DNA of 64,000 nt from contig NZ_JWIC01000007.1 in the NCBI RefSeq assembly GCF_000814765.1, positions 660,500 through 724,499 of the forward strand, in the 5' to 3' direction. Made by a program: the position numbers and the translations under genes. Of the stretch, positions 9,149-16,865 are shown in pieces. The notes beneath the pieces are model-generated. The model searched no databases and was not told the DNA's origin. It worked only from the letters and a program-made list of their open reading frames with translations. The stretch is from Pseudoalteromonas luteoviolacea. GTDB lineage: Bacteria; Pseudomonadota; Gammaproteobacteria; Enterobacterales; Alteromonadaceae. Numbering within the stretch: the first letter of the stretch is position 1; the number at the start of each line of letters is the position of its first letter.

Positions 9149-10716
9149 TGACACAACCACATGGTTATCCGTCTTGGCAAGCGTGGAGCAGCGCACTTCT
9201 GAGCGAATTTGAGCCAGATAAGTGCGGTGAAGATGTGCGCTATGACGATGACTTTAAATGTGTGAAAGCCTCATCATCAGGCGCGTCAGAAGTTGATTTT
9301 AAAGAGATATTTATCATCTCTAGCAAGTTACTGGCTGAAAAAACCAAAGATTTACGGGTGGCATCTTATTTGTGTTTAGCAGCCACACAAGAGTTTGGGA
9401 TCAATGGTTTATTGCCCAGCTTGGGGTTGTTTAATGACTTGGTAAAGCAGTTTGATAATGCCCTGTACCCTGAAAAACCGCGAGCGCGAGCATCAGTGCA
9501 TACGTGGTTCTTGCAGCAACAGCAGCGTTTGCTCAGTGTGGCGGATAACATTGGCGGCACGACCCCTGAGCATTGGCAAACACTCGATGAAATATTGCAA
9601 ATTTATGCCAAAGAGGTTGTGCCATTTTTAGATGACCAAGCTGGTCCTTTGGCAGATTTAGGGGCGTGGTGTGAAAAAGGCAGGATCAGTCAGCCGATGC
9701 CAAAGCCAGAACCTAAACCTGAACCAAAACCAGTTACCCAAGAGCAGCCGCAGCCAGCGCCTGTCGCTGACCCCGAGCCTGCGGCGGTAGCTACCAAGGC
9801 CGCGGAGCCTATTGTGGTACCGCCTAAGGTGACAACGCAAGCAATAGACTCAGACAGCGATTATATGGCGCAGGTTCGCACTTTGTTAAAGCATGATAGA
9901 GCGCAGCAAAGCTGGCCACGAGCCATGCACTTAGCACGTGCAGTACGCTGGGGCGCATTGGCCTTACCGCCTCATGACGATAATTTAAAAACACGCTTGC
10001 CCGCACCGCGAGAAACCGCGTTTGCACCAATAAAAAACGCGTTGGCAAACGAAGAATATACCGAAGCGCTGGCAAAAGCGGAGGCGCTGTTTATGGAAGG
10101 GGCCATGCATTTTAATTTGGACTTACAAAAGTTCACCTTGGATGCGTTGGCAGGGCTATCAAAGTCCACTTTAAAAGGTTGGTTGGAGCTGCAATTAGCG
10201 GCAATTGCACAGCAATTTCCTAAATTGTTGCAGCTGAAATATGAAGACGGCAGTGACTTTTGCAGCGCGGCAAATCGTGAGCGCATTCAAGAGCACGCGC
10301 TGTTTCAAGGCGGACAAAGCCAAGACGCTGGCCAGCAGCAGTGGCAGGCGGCGATGAGTGAAGCACAAAAGCTGGTGGATGATAACGAACTAAAAAAAGC
10401 ATTGCAGCTGATAGATGCTCAGCCTATGAGTACGGCCTTTGATAAAGCTTGTGCGCGCCTTCATCAAGGGCGATTGCTACTGAGAGCTGAACGGGCCAGC
10501 TTGGCAGTGCCGATTTTTCAGCAATTGCTGTCAGATATTCAAACTCATCGCCTTGATTTGTGGCAAGAGGATTTTGCAATGGACGTTTGGCGCTTCGCCA
10601 AGCAATGCTTTGAGGAGATGTCTCAAACACAAGGAGATGAATTTGATTTACAAGTGGCTGCTATTGAGTCGCAGCTATTGGTAACCAAAGTGAGCTCAGC
10701 GATCGACTGGGTGTAA
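9148..10716 (+). CDS. tssA: T6SS sheath-assembly cap protein TssA (ImpA_N/VasJ type)
   Basis: A 522-residue TssA. The N-terminal ImpA_N domain (EFGINGLLPSLGLFNDLVKQF, then YPEKPRARAS) is followed by a Pro/Glu/Lys-rich low-complexity linker at about residues 188-232. A helical C-terminal VasJ-like domain completes the protein. Family knowledge: TssA sits at the baseplate or distal sheath end and primes polymerisation of the TssB/TssC sheath. The start overlaps the tagF stop by one base. The linker is rich in PEPKPEPKP repeats and is expected to vary between strains. Confidence 0.88.
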   Translation: MTQPHGYPSWQAWSSALLSEFEPDKCGEDVRYDDDFKCVKASSSGASEVDFKEIFIISSKLLAEKTKDLRVASYLCLAATQEFGINGLLPSLGLFNDLVKQFDNALYPEKPRARASVHTWFLQQQQRLLSVADNIGGTTPEHWQTLDEILQIYAKEVVPFLDDQAGPLADLGAWCEKGRISQPMPKPEPKPEPKPVTQEQPQPAPVADPEPAAVATKAAEPIVVPPKVTTQAIDSDSDYMAQVRTLLKHDRAQQSWPRAMHLARAVRWGALALPPHDDNLKTRLPAPRETAFAPIKNALANEEYTEALAKAEALFMEGAMHFNLDLQKFTLDALAGLSKSTLKGWLELQLAAIAQQFPKLLQLKYEDGSDFCSAANRERIQEHALFQGGQSQDAGQQQWQAAMSEAQKLVDDNELKKALQLIDAQPMSTAFDKACARLHQGRLLLRAERASLAVPIFQQLLSDIQTHRLDLWQEDFAMDVWRFAKQCFEEMSQTQGDEFDLQVAAIESQLLVTKVSSAIDWV

Positions 10717-10774
10717 ATCGATACACGATGACCTTTCTTTATGGAAAGCGTAAAGAGTAACAATAGGGAAGAGC

Positions 10775-11302
10775 ATGACAGATACATTTCAAAAAGAAAT
10801 ACCCAGAGCGCGGATCAATATCGCGCTAGAGCTGGACACGGATGGCGCCACACAAAAAAGTGAGCTGCCAATGAAAGTGCTGGTCGTTGGTGACTATTCA
10901 AATGGTCAAAATGACGCTGACTTAGCTGAACGTGAACGTATTTCGATCGACAAAAATAACCTCGAGCAAGTACTCAAAGATATCTCGCCTAAGGCGCAAT
11001 TTCAGGTGCGCAACCGCATTGCAGGCGATGGCGATATCAGCGTGAACTTAAAGTTTGACGAGTTTAAATCTTTTGACCCAGAGCAGGTTGCCGCACAGGT
11101 ACCTGAGCTCAACAAAATGATGTCGATGCGTAACTTGTTACGGGATTTGAAATCAAACCTATTGGATAACTCATCACTGAGAAAAGAGTTAGAGCGCATC
11201 TTACAGAGCAAACCTGAGCTCGATGAACTCAAGGCGAAATTGGATGAGCTGGCACCGCTTGCCTCTGAACAAGACAAGCAGCCTAAGCAACCGCAGGAGT
11301 AA
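10775..11302 (+). CDS. tssB: T6SS contractile sheath small subunit TssB (VipA)
   Basis: A 175-residue TssB/VipA. The start FQKEIPRARINIALEL and the block LPMKVLVVGDYSNG are diagnostic, and the C-terminal half is the helical arm that interlocks with TssC. The protein forms heterodimers with TssC that polymerise into the contractile sheath around the Hcp tube. It is preceded by a 58-base gap holding a possible ribosome site (AGGGAAGAGC). tssC follows 9 bases later, the usual sheath pair. Confidence 0.95.
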   Translation: MTDTFQKEIPRARINIALELDTDGATQKSELPMKVLVVGDYSNGQNDADLAERERISIDKNNLEQVLKDISPKAQFQVRNRIAGDGDISVNLKFDEFKSFDPEQVAAQVPELNKMMSMRNLLRDLKSNLLDNSSLRKELERILQSKPELDELKAKLDELAPLASEQDKQPKQPQE

Positions 11303-11311
11303 GGACACCCT

Positions 11312-12838
11312 ATGAATATGCAAGAAAACCTAAATGTAGCTGCACGCGCAGAAGAAATCGAAGCGGTTTCTACGTATGAAGCCATTTGTGACTTGGTGGA
11401 TATTGATCCGGTCGGCAGTGAGATCAGCATAGATACATTCAGAGATGCGAATAACTTGGCTGAAACCAATACCAATGAGCGTTTAACTGCGGCCATCAAC
11501 GTCTTTTTAGACATGGCAAGCTCAGATGGTCAGCAAGTATCCCGCATCGATAAGCTGCTACTGGATGATTACATTGCCAAAGTTGACCGTATTATCTCAG
11601 AACAGTTAGATGAGATTTTACACCATGAGAACTTTCAAAAAGTGGAATCGGCATGGCGCTCTTTACGCTATTTAATTAATCGCTGTCCGAATAATGCCAA
11701 CGTTAAAGTTGAGCTATTAGATGTAGATAAAGAAACCTTGCGTGATGATTTTGAAGAGTCACCAGATACCACACAGTCTGTGTTATACAAACAGGTCTAC
11801 ACGGCTGAGTATGACACGCCGGGGGGGGAGCCAATTTCAACCATGGTGTCTAACTTTGAATTTGACTGCTCAGCGCCGGATGTCTCCCTTTTACAAGAGA
11901 TCTCGCGCGTGTCTGCGGCCGCACATTGCCCATTTTTAGCCAGTGTTGGCTCGAAGTTTTTCTTGAAAGATTCACTGGAAGAAGTGTCTAAGATCCAAGA
12001 TTTACGCTCTTACATGGAACGTGCTGAGTTCCAGCGCTGGAAAAACTTTAGAGAGTCTGAAGACTCACGTTACATTGGCCTTGCGTTCCCAAGGTTTTTA
12101 CTGCGCTTACCGTATGGGGATTTAAACCCAATTCGCAACTTTAATTACCAAGAAGAAGTGACCAGTGAAGATCATGAGCGTTATTTGTGGGGTAATGCCA
12201 CATTTGCCTTTGCAGCCAATGTGATCCGCAGCTTCCACGAAAATGGCTGGTCAGTGAACATTCGCGGGCCGCAATCAGGTGGACGCGTAGAGAATTTACC
12301 GCTGCATTCATTTGAAGCGGGCCGTGGTCAAGAAACTAAGATCCCAACAGAAGTCCTGATCTCCGAAACCAAGGAGCTGGAATTTGCGAATCAGGGCTTC
12401 ATCCCACTGAGTTACTATAAAAACTCTGACTTTGCGTGTTTCTTTTCGGCAAACAGTGCGCAGAAACCACAAATTTATGAAACGCCAGAGGCCTCTGCAA
12501 ACGCCCGCATTAACTCACGTTTGCCATACATCTACTTGGTATCGCGCATTGCTCATTACATGAAGGTATTGCAGCGCGAAAACATCGGTTCGAGCAAGCC
12601 AAGACATGAGCTTGAGCAGCAGCTCAATGATTGGTTGGGCGCTTTAGTTACTAAGATGAACAACCCTGATGAGTCGTTGATAGCGACACACCCATTGAAA
12701 GATGCGGAGGTCAATGTTGCTGAGATCCCCGGCAATCCGGGTTATTACCGAGTCAGCACCTATGTGGTGCCGCACTTCCAAGTTGAAGGTATTGATGTAC
12801 GCCTCGCTCTGGTGGGGCAAATGCCTGGTGAGAAATGA
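11312..12838 (+). CDS. tssC: T6SS contractile sheath large subunit TssC (VipB)
   Basis: A 508-residue TssC/VipB of normal length. Hallmarks are VESAWRSLRYLINRCP, the AHCPFLASVGSKFF segment, FPRFLLRLPYG, and the C-terminal EIPGNPGYYRVSTYVVPHFQ, which carries the sheath-core strands. With TssB it builds the contractile sheath that ClpV (tssH, encoded at 16866) disassembles after firing. The gene is followed by a 306-base gap with a terminator-like hairpin, so the first transcription unit may end or weaken here. Confidence 0.96.
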   Translation: MNMQENLNVAARAEEIEAVSTYEAICDLVDIDPVGSEISIDTFRDANNLAETNTNERLTAAINVFLDMASSDGQQVSRIDKLLLDDYIAKVDRIISEQLDEILHHENFQKVESAWRSLRYLINRCPNNANVKVELLDVDKETLRDDFEESPDTTQSVLYKQVYTAEYDTPGGEPISTMVSNFEFDCSAPDVSLLQEISRVSAAAHCPFLASVGSKFFLKDSLEEVSKIQDLRSYMERAEFQRWKNFRESEDSRYIGLAFPRFLLRLPYGDLNPIRNFNYQEEVTSEDHERYLWGNATFAFAANVIRSFHENGWSVNIRGPQSGGRVENLPLHSFEAGRGQETKIPTEVLISETKELEFANQGFIPLSYYKNSDFACFFSANSAQKPQIYETPEASANARINSRLPYIYLVSRIAHYMKVLQRENIGSSKPRHELEQQLNDWLGALVTKMNNPDESLIATHPLKDAEVNVAEIPGNPGYYRVSTYVVPHFQVEGIDVRLALVGQMPGEK

Positions 12839-13144
12839 AAACCAGACATGAGTTCAGTGAAGCGTATTTGAAAGCGGTATAGCCGCTTTCTGACAAGCTT
12901 TGCAGATTGCATCGTTGTTAATTGGTTTGCTTGGCACAGTGTGCATCTAGACATACGTATTTGCAGGGAAGTAGGTATCTCTAGTTGTAGAAATTGCCCT
13001 GGATTGGCGGCAACCAACCCAGGACATGTTCCCAAATTGGCATGAAGCGTGGCGCTTTTTTTGGGATCTAACACAGCCAATGCGGTGTTAGAGCGATGCC
13101 ATTAATTATCAGGAAACAACTTATATTAAAAGGAGAATATAGAA
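12839..13144. promoter_or_regulatory. hcp leader region
   Basis: This 306-base gap between tssC and hcp contains two hairpins. One is a short terminator-like structure at 13045-13062. The other is a perfect 8-bp inverted repeat at 13067-13092 (TCTAACAC/GTGTTAGA). A strong AAAGGAG ribosome site lies about 8 bases before the hcp ATG. The arrangement suggests a separate hcp promoter, but I cannot pick -10 and -35 boxes with confidence. Confidence 0.45.
13045..13062 (+). terminator. weak terminator after tssC
   Basis: A 5-bp stem AAGCG/CGCTT with a TGG loop is followed by a run of T. The stem is short, so termination is probably partial. Confidence 0.4.
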
Positions 13145-13630
13145 ATGGCAATTCCAGCGTATTTGTGGTTAAAGGATGACCAAGGGAATGAAGTAAAAGG
13201 TTCAGTCACTGTGGCTGAGCGTGAAGGGTCAATTGAAATTTTACACTTTGACCATGAACTCCGTATCCCAACGGACAATGACACAGGAGAGCTAACAGGG
13301 ACTCGTAAGCACGAACCTTTCATCATCACAAAAGCGGTGGATGCATCTACACCGTATTTGTACAAAGCGTGTTCAAATGGTCAAACACTAAAGCAATTAG
13401 AGCTTAAGTGGTACCGTATTGATGACACGGGTACTGAGCGCGAGTATTTCCGCCACACGCTTGAAGATGTAAAGATCACATCTATTACGCCAACCATGCA
13501 CAATGTAAAAGATCTGGACAAAGAGCGTTATCCGCATCTTGAAAAAGTGAACATGCGTTATAAGCGTATCACCTGGACTTACCTAGACGGAAACATTGAG
13601 TTTTCTGATTCTTGGACTGAGGGTCGTTAA
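13145..13630 (+). CDS. hcp: T6SS inner-tube protein Hcp (TssD)
   Basis: A 161-residue Hcp. The protein starts MAIPAYLWLKDDQGNEVKGS and keeps the family signature blocks GTRKHEPFIITKAVD, SPYLYKA-type (here TPYLYKAC) and TWTYLDGNIEFSDSW. Hexameric Hcp rings stack into the tube that is expelled with VgrG and effectors. A strong AAAGGAG ribosome site, its own leader and an excellent terminator immediately downstream indicate a separately and highly expressed unit inside the tss cluster, as expected for the most abundant secreted component. Confidence 0.96.
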   Translation: MAIPAYLWLKDDQGNEVKGSVTVAEREGSIEILHFDHELRIPTDNDTGELTGTRKHEPFIITKAVDASTPYLYKACSNGQTLKQLELKWYRIDDTGTEREYFRHTLEDVKITSITPTMHNVKDLDKERYPHLEKVNMRYKRITWTYLDGNIEFSDSWTEGR

Positions 13631-13642
13631 GACCACTCATCA

Positions 13643-13670
13643 GAGGCAAAGCAGTGCTTTGCCTCTTTTT
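13643..13670 (+). terminator. rho-independent terminator after hcp
   Basis: A perfect 9-bp stem GAGGCAAAG/CTTTGCCTC with a 5-base loop is followed by TTTTT. It starts 12 bases after the hcp stop. Confidence 0.85.
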
Positions 13671-13693
13671 AAACAACTCCATGGTGACGCAAT

Positions 13694-14098
13694 ATGGCTT
13701 TATTTGATCTGTTGGCGCAGTCTCAACAACAAGCATATAACCCCAATAAAACAGCGACGCGCTCATTGAGTGTGTGTGAGCATCTAACGCAGTTGCTCAA
13801 CGCTCGGCGCGGTGTGTTGGGGCATTTAGAAGATTATGGTTTACCCGATGTAGAAGATATTTACGAGGGACTGCCTTATTCACAACATACGTTGGCCAAC
13901 GAAGTAAAAAAAACCATAGAAAAATACGAGCCACGTATTGCCAATATTGTTGTGCGCCCAGTGGAGATTAAAGAACATAATTGCGTGATCCGCTTTGATA
14001 TTCGCGCAGAGCTAAAAAGCGGTGAGATCATTCGACTGAATACCCGTTTTGCATCAGGCGGCAAAGCCGATGTAGATACTCAGATCAAGGACGAATAA
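13694..14098 (+). CDS. tssE: T6SS baseplate protein TssE (gp25-like)
   Basis: A 134-residue TssE. The GPW/gp25 lysozyme-like baseplate fold shows in the conserved VLGHLEDYGLPDVEDI segment and IEKYEPRIANIVV, which contains the family's YEPR core. TssE is the baseplate wedge component that initiates sheath assembly. It follows the hcp terminator, so it needs a promoter between 13666 and 13694 or read-through. tssF starts 2 bases after its stop. Confidence 0.93.
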   Translation: MALFDLLAQSQQQAYNPNKTATRSLSVCEHLTQLLNARRGVLGHLEDYGLPDVEDIYEGLPYSQHTLANEVKKTIEKYEPRIANIVVRPVEIKEHNCVIRFDIRAELKSGEIIRLNTRFASGGKADVDTQIKDE

Positions 14099-14100
14099 AC

Positions 14101-15825
14101 ATGGATATGCAACAGTATTTTGATGCGCAAATGCGTCTCTTAACACAAGCTGGTAAGGAGTTCGCTCAGCAATATCCAGAGCATGCGGGGCAGCTTAACA
14201 TTGATGCGCTCAAAGACCGCGATCCGCATGTTGAACGTTTATTAGAAGGCGTTGCCTACATGACGGCATATACGCAAAAGCGCCTTGATGAGTCATTGCC
14301 AGAAGTCTCGGAGCAAGTATTGCGACAAGTGTGTCCGCTGATGCTGAGTAATTATCCGTCCACGACCATTATGCAATTTACCCCTAAGATGACGATGCAA
14401 GGGGCCACAACGGTCGAATCGGGTACGCAAATTAGCTCTCATGGGGATAAAACCACCCCAGTGGTATGCCACTTTACCACATCGACCGATACACCGATTG
14501 CTCCGTTTGAAGTGTATGCGGTGGATTATCAGGAGTTTCACAGTGGCGCCAAATTAAGTTTAAAGCTCAAACGCTTGGGCCAAGGTGTGGTCAGTGACTA
14601 TGAGTTAAAATCGTTGCGGTTTTACTTGTGTGGTGACACGCCACTGTGTGCCAGCTTATATCATTTAATGACCAACGCCAGCGAACACATTGAAGTCAGT
14701 TATGGCAGTCACTTTGACAAACTCACCCAGCTGCTCCCTAAGTCATCGGTGAGCAGTGCCTTTGGTCATGGCGAGTTTGGTATCTTACCCAACAGTGATC
14801 AGTGCCATCCGGGCTACGCGCTACTGCTTGATTACTTTAATAGTCGTGAGCGCTTTTATTTTGTAGAGCTAAATAACTTCCACCTTTTGAAGTTTGACGC
14901 CAATCTCAATACCCTCGATATTGAGATAACCAGCCAAGTGAAGCTGCCACCTGGGCATAAAGTCAGCCATGAAAATATCATGCTCAACTGTGTGCCCGCA
15001 GTCAATTTGTTTGCGTGTGATGCAGAGCCAATGCGCTGCTTAGATAATCAAACCGAATACCCGATTACGCCAATACAAGAAAAGTCCGCAGAGGCATTTT
15101 GCTTTGAGGTCACTGAGCTCAAGGGGAAAAACCGCAGCTCAGGAGAGAGCGTTGATTTTCAGTCTCGTTATACCAGTGTATTTGAAGACGAAAAGCACCT
15201 TTACAGCTTGGTATCCAAAGACACAGGCGGCGCTGCCCCCAAGGTGTATGTGCAGATCTCCATGGATGATATTGATGCTGTGCAAACGCTGTCAGCGAGC
15301 ACCCTGGCACACAATGCCGTGTGGCCAAGGCAACTGTTAAAAGAGGGCGACATTCATGTTCCCAAAGCCAATGCCCCTTTTGCGCTGACGATGAAAAATG
15401 TGATCCGCCCAAGCAAGATGCTGCACTGCCCCAAACAGCAAAAACACTGGCTGTTGATTGGCCTATTAAATATGCGCTTTTCTCAACTTGCCGATCCGAT
15501 CCAATTAAAAAAACTCTTAGCGCTGTTTGACTGGTCAGGGCGCTCAGAAAACCAAAGCCGGATCGCCAGTATTGTTGATGCCCACTCAAAGCCCATTTCA
15601 ATGCTGCAAAAAGGGGTGTTTGTGAAAGGGCTAGAAATTCATTTGACCATCAATGAGAAGCAGTTTGTGTGCTTGTCAGATGCTTATCATTTTTGTGATG
15701 TATTGCATCAGTTTTTTAAGCTTTATGCGCCCATTAACGAGTGTTTGCAAACCAAGGTGACATGCGTACCTAGCTACCACACTTGGTGTTGGCAGATAAG
15801 TTCCGGCGAGAGTTATCAGATATAG
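14101..15825 (+). CDS. tssF: T6SS baseplate protein TssF
   Basis: A 574-residue TssF of ordinary length. The start QQYFDAQMRLLTQAGKEFAQ and the segment DPHVERLLEGVAYMTAYTQK (residues about 41-60) are characteristic. It forms the (TssF)2-TssG wedge of the baseplate together with TssE and TssK. tssG begins 2 bases after the stop, which suits a protein pair made in a fixed ratio. Confidence 0.94.
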   Translation: MDMQQYFDAQMRLLTQAGKEFAQQYPEHAGQLNIDALKDRDPHVERLLEGVAYMTAYTQKRLDESLPEVSEQVLRQVCPLMLSNYPSTTIMQFTPKMTMQGATTVESGTQISSHGDKTTPVVCHFTTSTDTPIAPFEVYAVDYQEFHSGAKLSLKLKRLGQGVVSDYELKSLRFYLCGDTPLCASLYHLMTNASEHIEVSYGSHFDKLTQLLPKSSVSSAFGHGEFGILPNSDQCHPGYALLLDYFNSRERFYFVELNNFHLLKFDANLNTLDIEITSQVKLPPGHKVSHENIMLNCVPAVNLFACDAEPMRCLDNQTEYPITPIQEKSAEAFCFEVTELKGKNRSSGESVDFQSRYTSVFEDEKHLYSLVSKDTGGAAPKVYVQISMDDIDAVQTLSASTLAHNAVWPRQLLKEGDIHVPKANAPFALTMKNVIRPSKMLHCPKQQKHWLLIGLLNMRFSQLADPIQLKKLLALFDWSGRSENQSRIASIVDAHSKPISMLQKGVFVKGLEIHLTINEKQFVCLSDAYHFCDVLHQFFKLYAPINECLQTKVTCVPSYHTWCWQISSGESYQI

Positions 15826-15827
15826 CC

Positions 15828-16796
15828 ATGACAGAGCAAAAAAAACACCCAATTTGGGCCAAACTGCCCGCCCCGATCGCCGCATTGCTGGACGCGCCAT
15901 GGCAATTTAGTTTGTTTAAGGCCATGTCGTTAATCGAAAAGCATTGGGCGATGGAGGGAGAGTTAGAGCAAGGCGCAAGCCAACGTGTACTGGTGAGCAC
16001 CTTCAAAGAGTTAGGCTTTCCAGCGTCGGATATTCGCGCTTGCGAATTGCTGCTCAGCCAGCGCGGTAAGCTGAAGCTAGAAACCGCATTTTTGGGCTTG
16101 TATGGCGTGGATGCGCCCATGCCCCATTACTTGCTTGAGCAGGCCGCTAACGATGAAGAAATGGGCGCACGTACACGGGCATTTTTAGATATTTTTAATC
16201 ATATTTTGTACTGCCAGTTGTACCAAGCTTGGAAAAAATCACAGATCAATTTAGCGGGCGTCGGCGCGCGTCAATTTGACCAAATGGTGGCGGCGATTTA
16301 TGAAAATAGCCAAGGCGAAAGCAGCAAGCTCAACTTAGCCAGCGCCAACCAAACCAGTGCAGCTGGCTTGCAACAAGTGCTGCGCCAAGGGCTAAAACAG
16401 CCGAATTTGCAAATTGCTGACAACATGGTGGAGTGGCAAGAAGTCACAGAAAAACCACCAATCAGCGCTGAGAATAGTGTCACATTAGGCCAAGACAGCT
16501 TGCTGGGCGGGCAGGTATTGATCACAGGTAATCGTGTGCAAATTGATATTGGCCCGTTGAGTGAAGCACAGGCTCGCGCGTTGTTTCCCAATGGCGACGA
16601 AGGTAAAAAAATGCATAAGTTACTGACGTGGCATACCGGCAGCAAAATGGCATGGCAGGTCAAAATTTTAATTGAGGTGAAAGAGCAGCATCCAGTGCCC
16701 TTGGGGGAGTGTGAGCTTGGCACCAGCAGTTGTATGGGCATTGTAGAAGCGCACATTGCGCAAAGAAACTTTTTAGACAGTGATTATCAGTCATAA
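15828..16796 (+). CDS. tssG: T6SS baseplate protein TssG
   Basis: A 322-residue TssG. The start APWQFSLFKAMSLIEKHW (residues about 22-39), then KLETAFLGLYGVDAPMPHYL, is diagnostic. The ATG at 15828 is chosen. The frame stays open to a TTG at 15783, inside tssF, but that start lacks a ribosome site and gives no extra conservation. It is a partner of TssF in the baseplate wedge. About 70 bases separate it from tssH. Confidence 0.92.
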   Translation: MTEQKKHPIWAKLPAPIAALLDAPWQFSLFKAMSLIEKHWAMEGELEQGASQRVLVSTFKELGFPASDIRACELLLSQRGKLKLETAFLGLYGVDAPMPHYLLEQAANDEEMGARTRAFLDIFNHILYCQLYQAWKKSQINLAGVGARQFDQMVAAIYENSQGESSKLNLASANQTSAAGLQQVLRQGLKQPNLQIADNMVEWQEVTEKPPISAENSVTLGQDSLLGGQVLITGNRVQIDIGPLSEAQARALFPNGDEGKKMHKLLTWHTGSKMAWQVKILIEVKEQHPVPLGECELGTSSCMGIVEAHIAQRNFLDSDYQS

Positions 16797-16865
16797 ATAG
16801 GCGTCTTCAGAGCGCGCTCTGAAGTAGGAAAGAGTCAGAATAATTTTAAATCGCAAGGAAATAAA

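Noticed and set aside
12932..12946. Sigma-54-like TGGCAC followed by TGCAT before hcp
   Set aside because: Only 8 bases separate GG and GC, whereas sigma-54 promoters need 10.
12760..13080. 106-codon minus-strand frame between tssC and hcp
   Set aside because: It overlaps the tssC end on the opposite strand and shows no family features.
15783..15827. Upstream TTG start for tssG
   Set aside because: It would overlap tssF without a ribosome site; the ATG at 15828 fits the family start.
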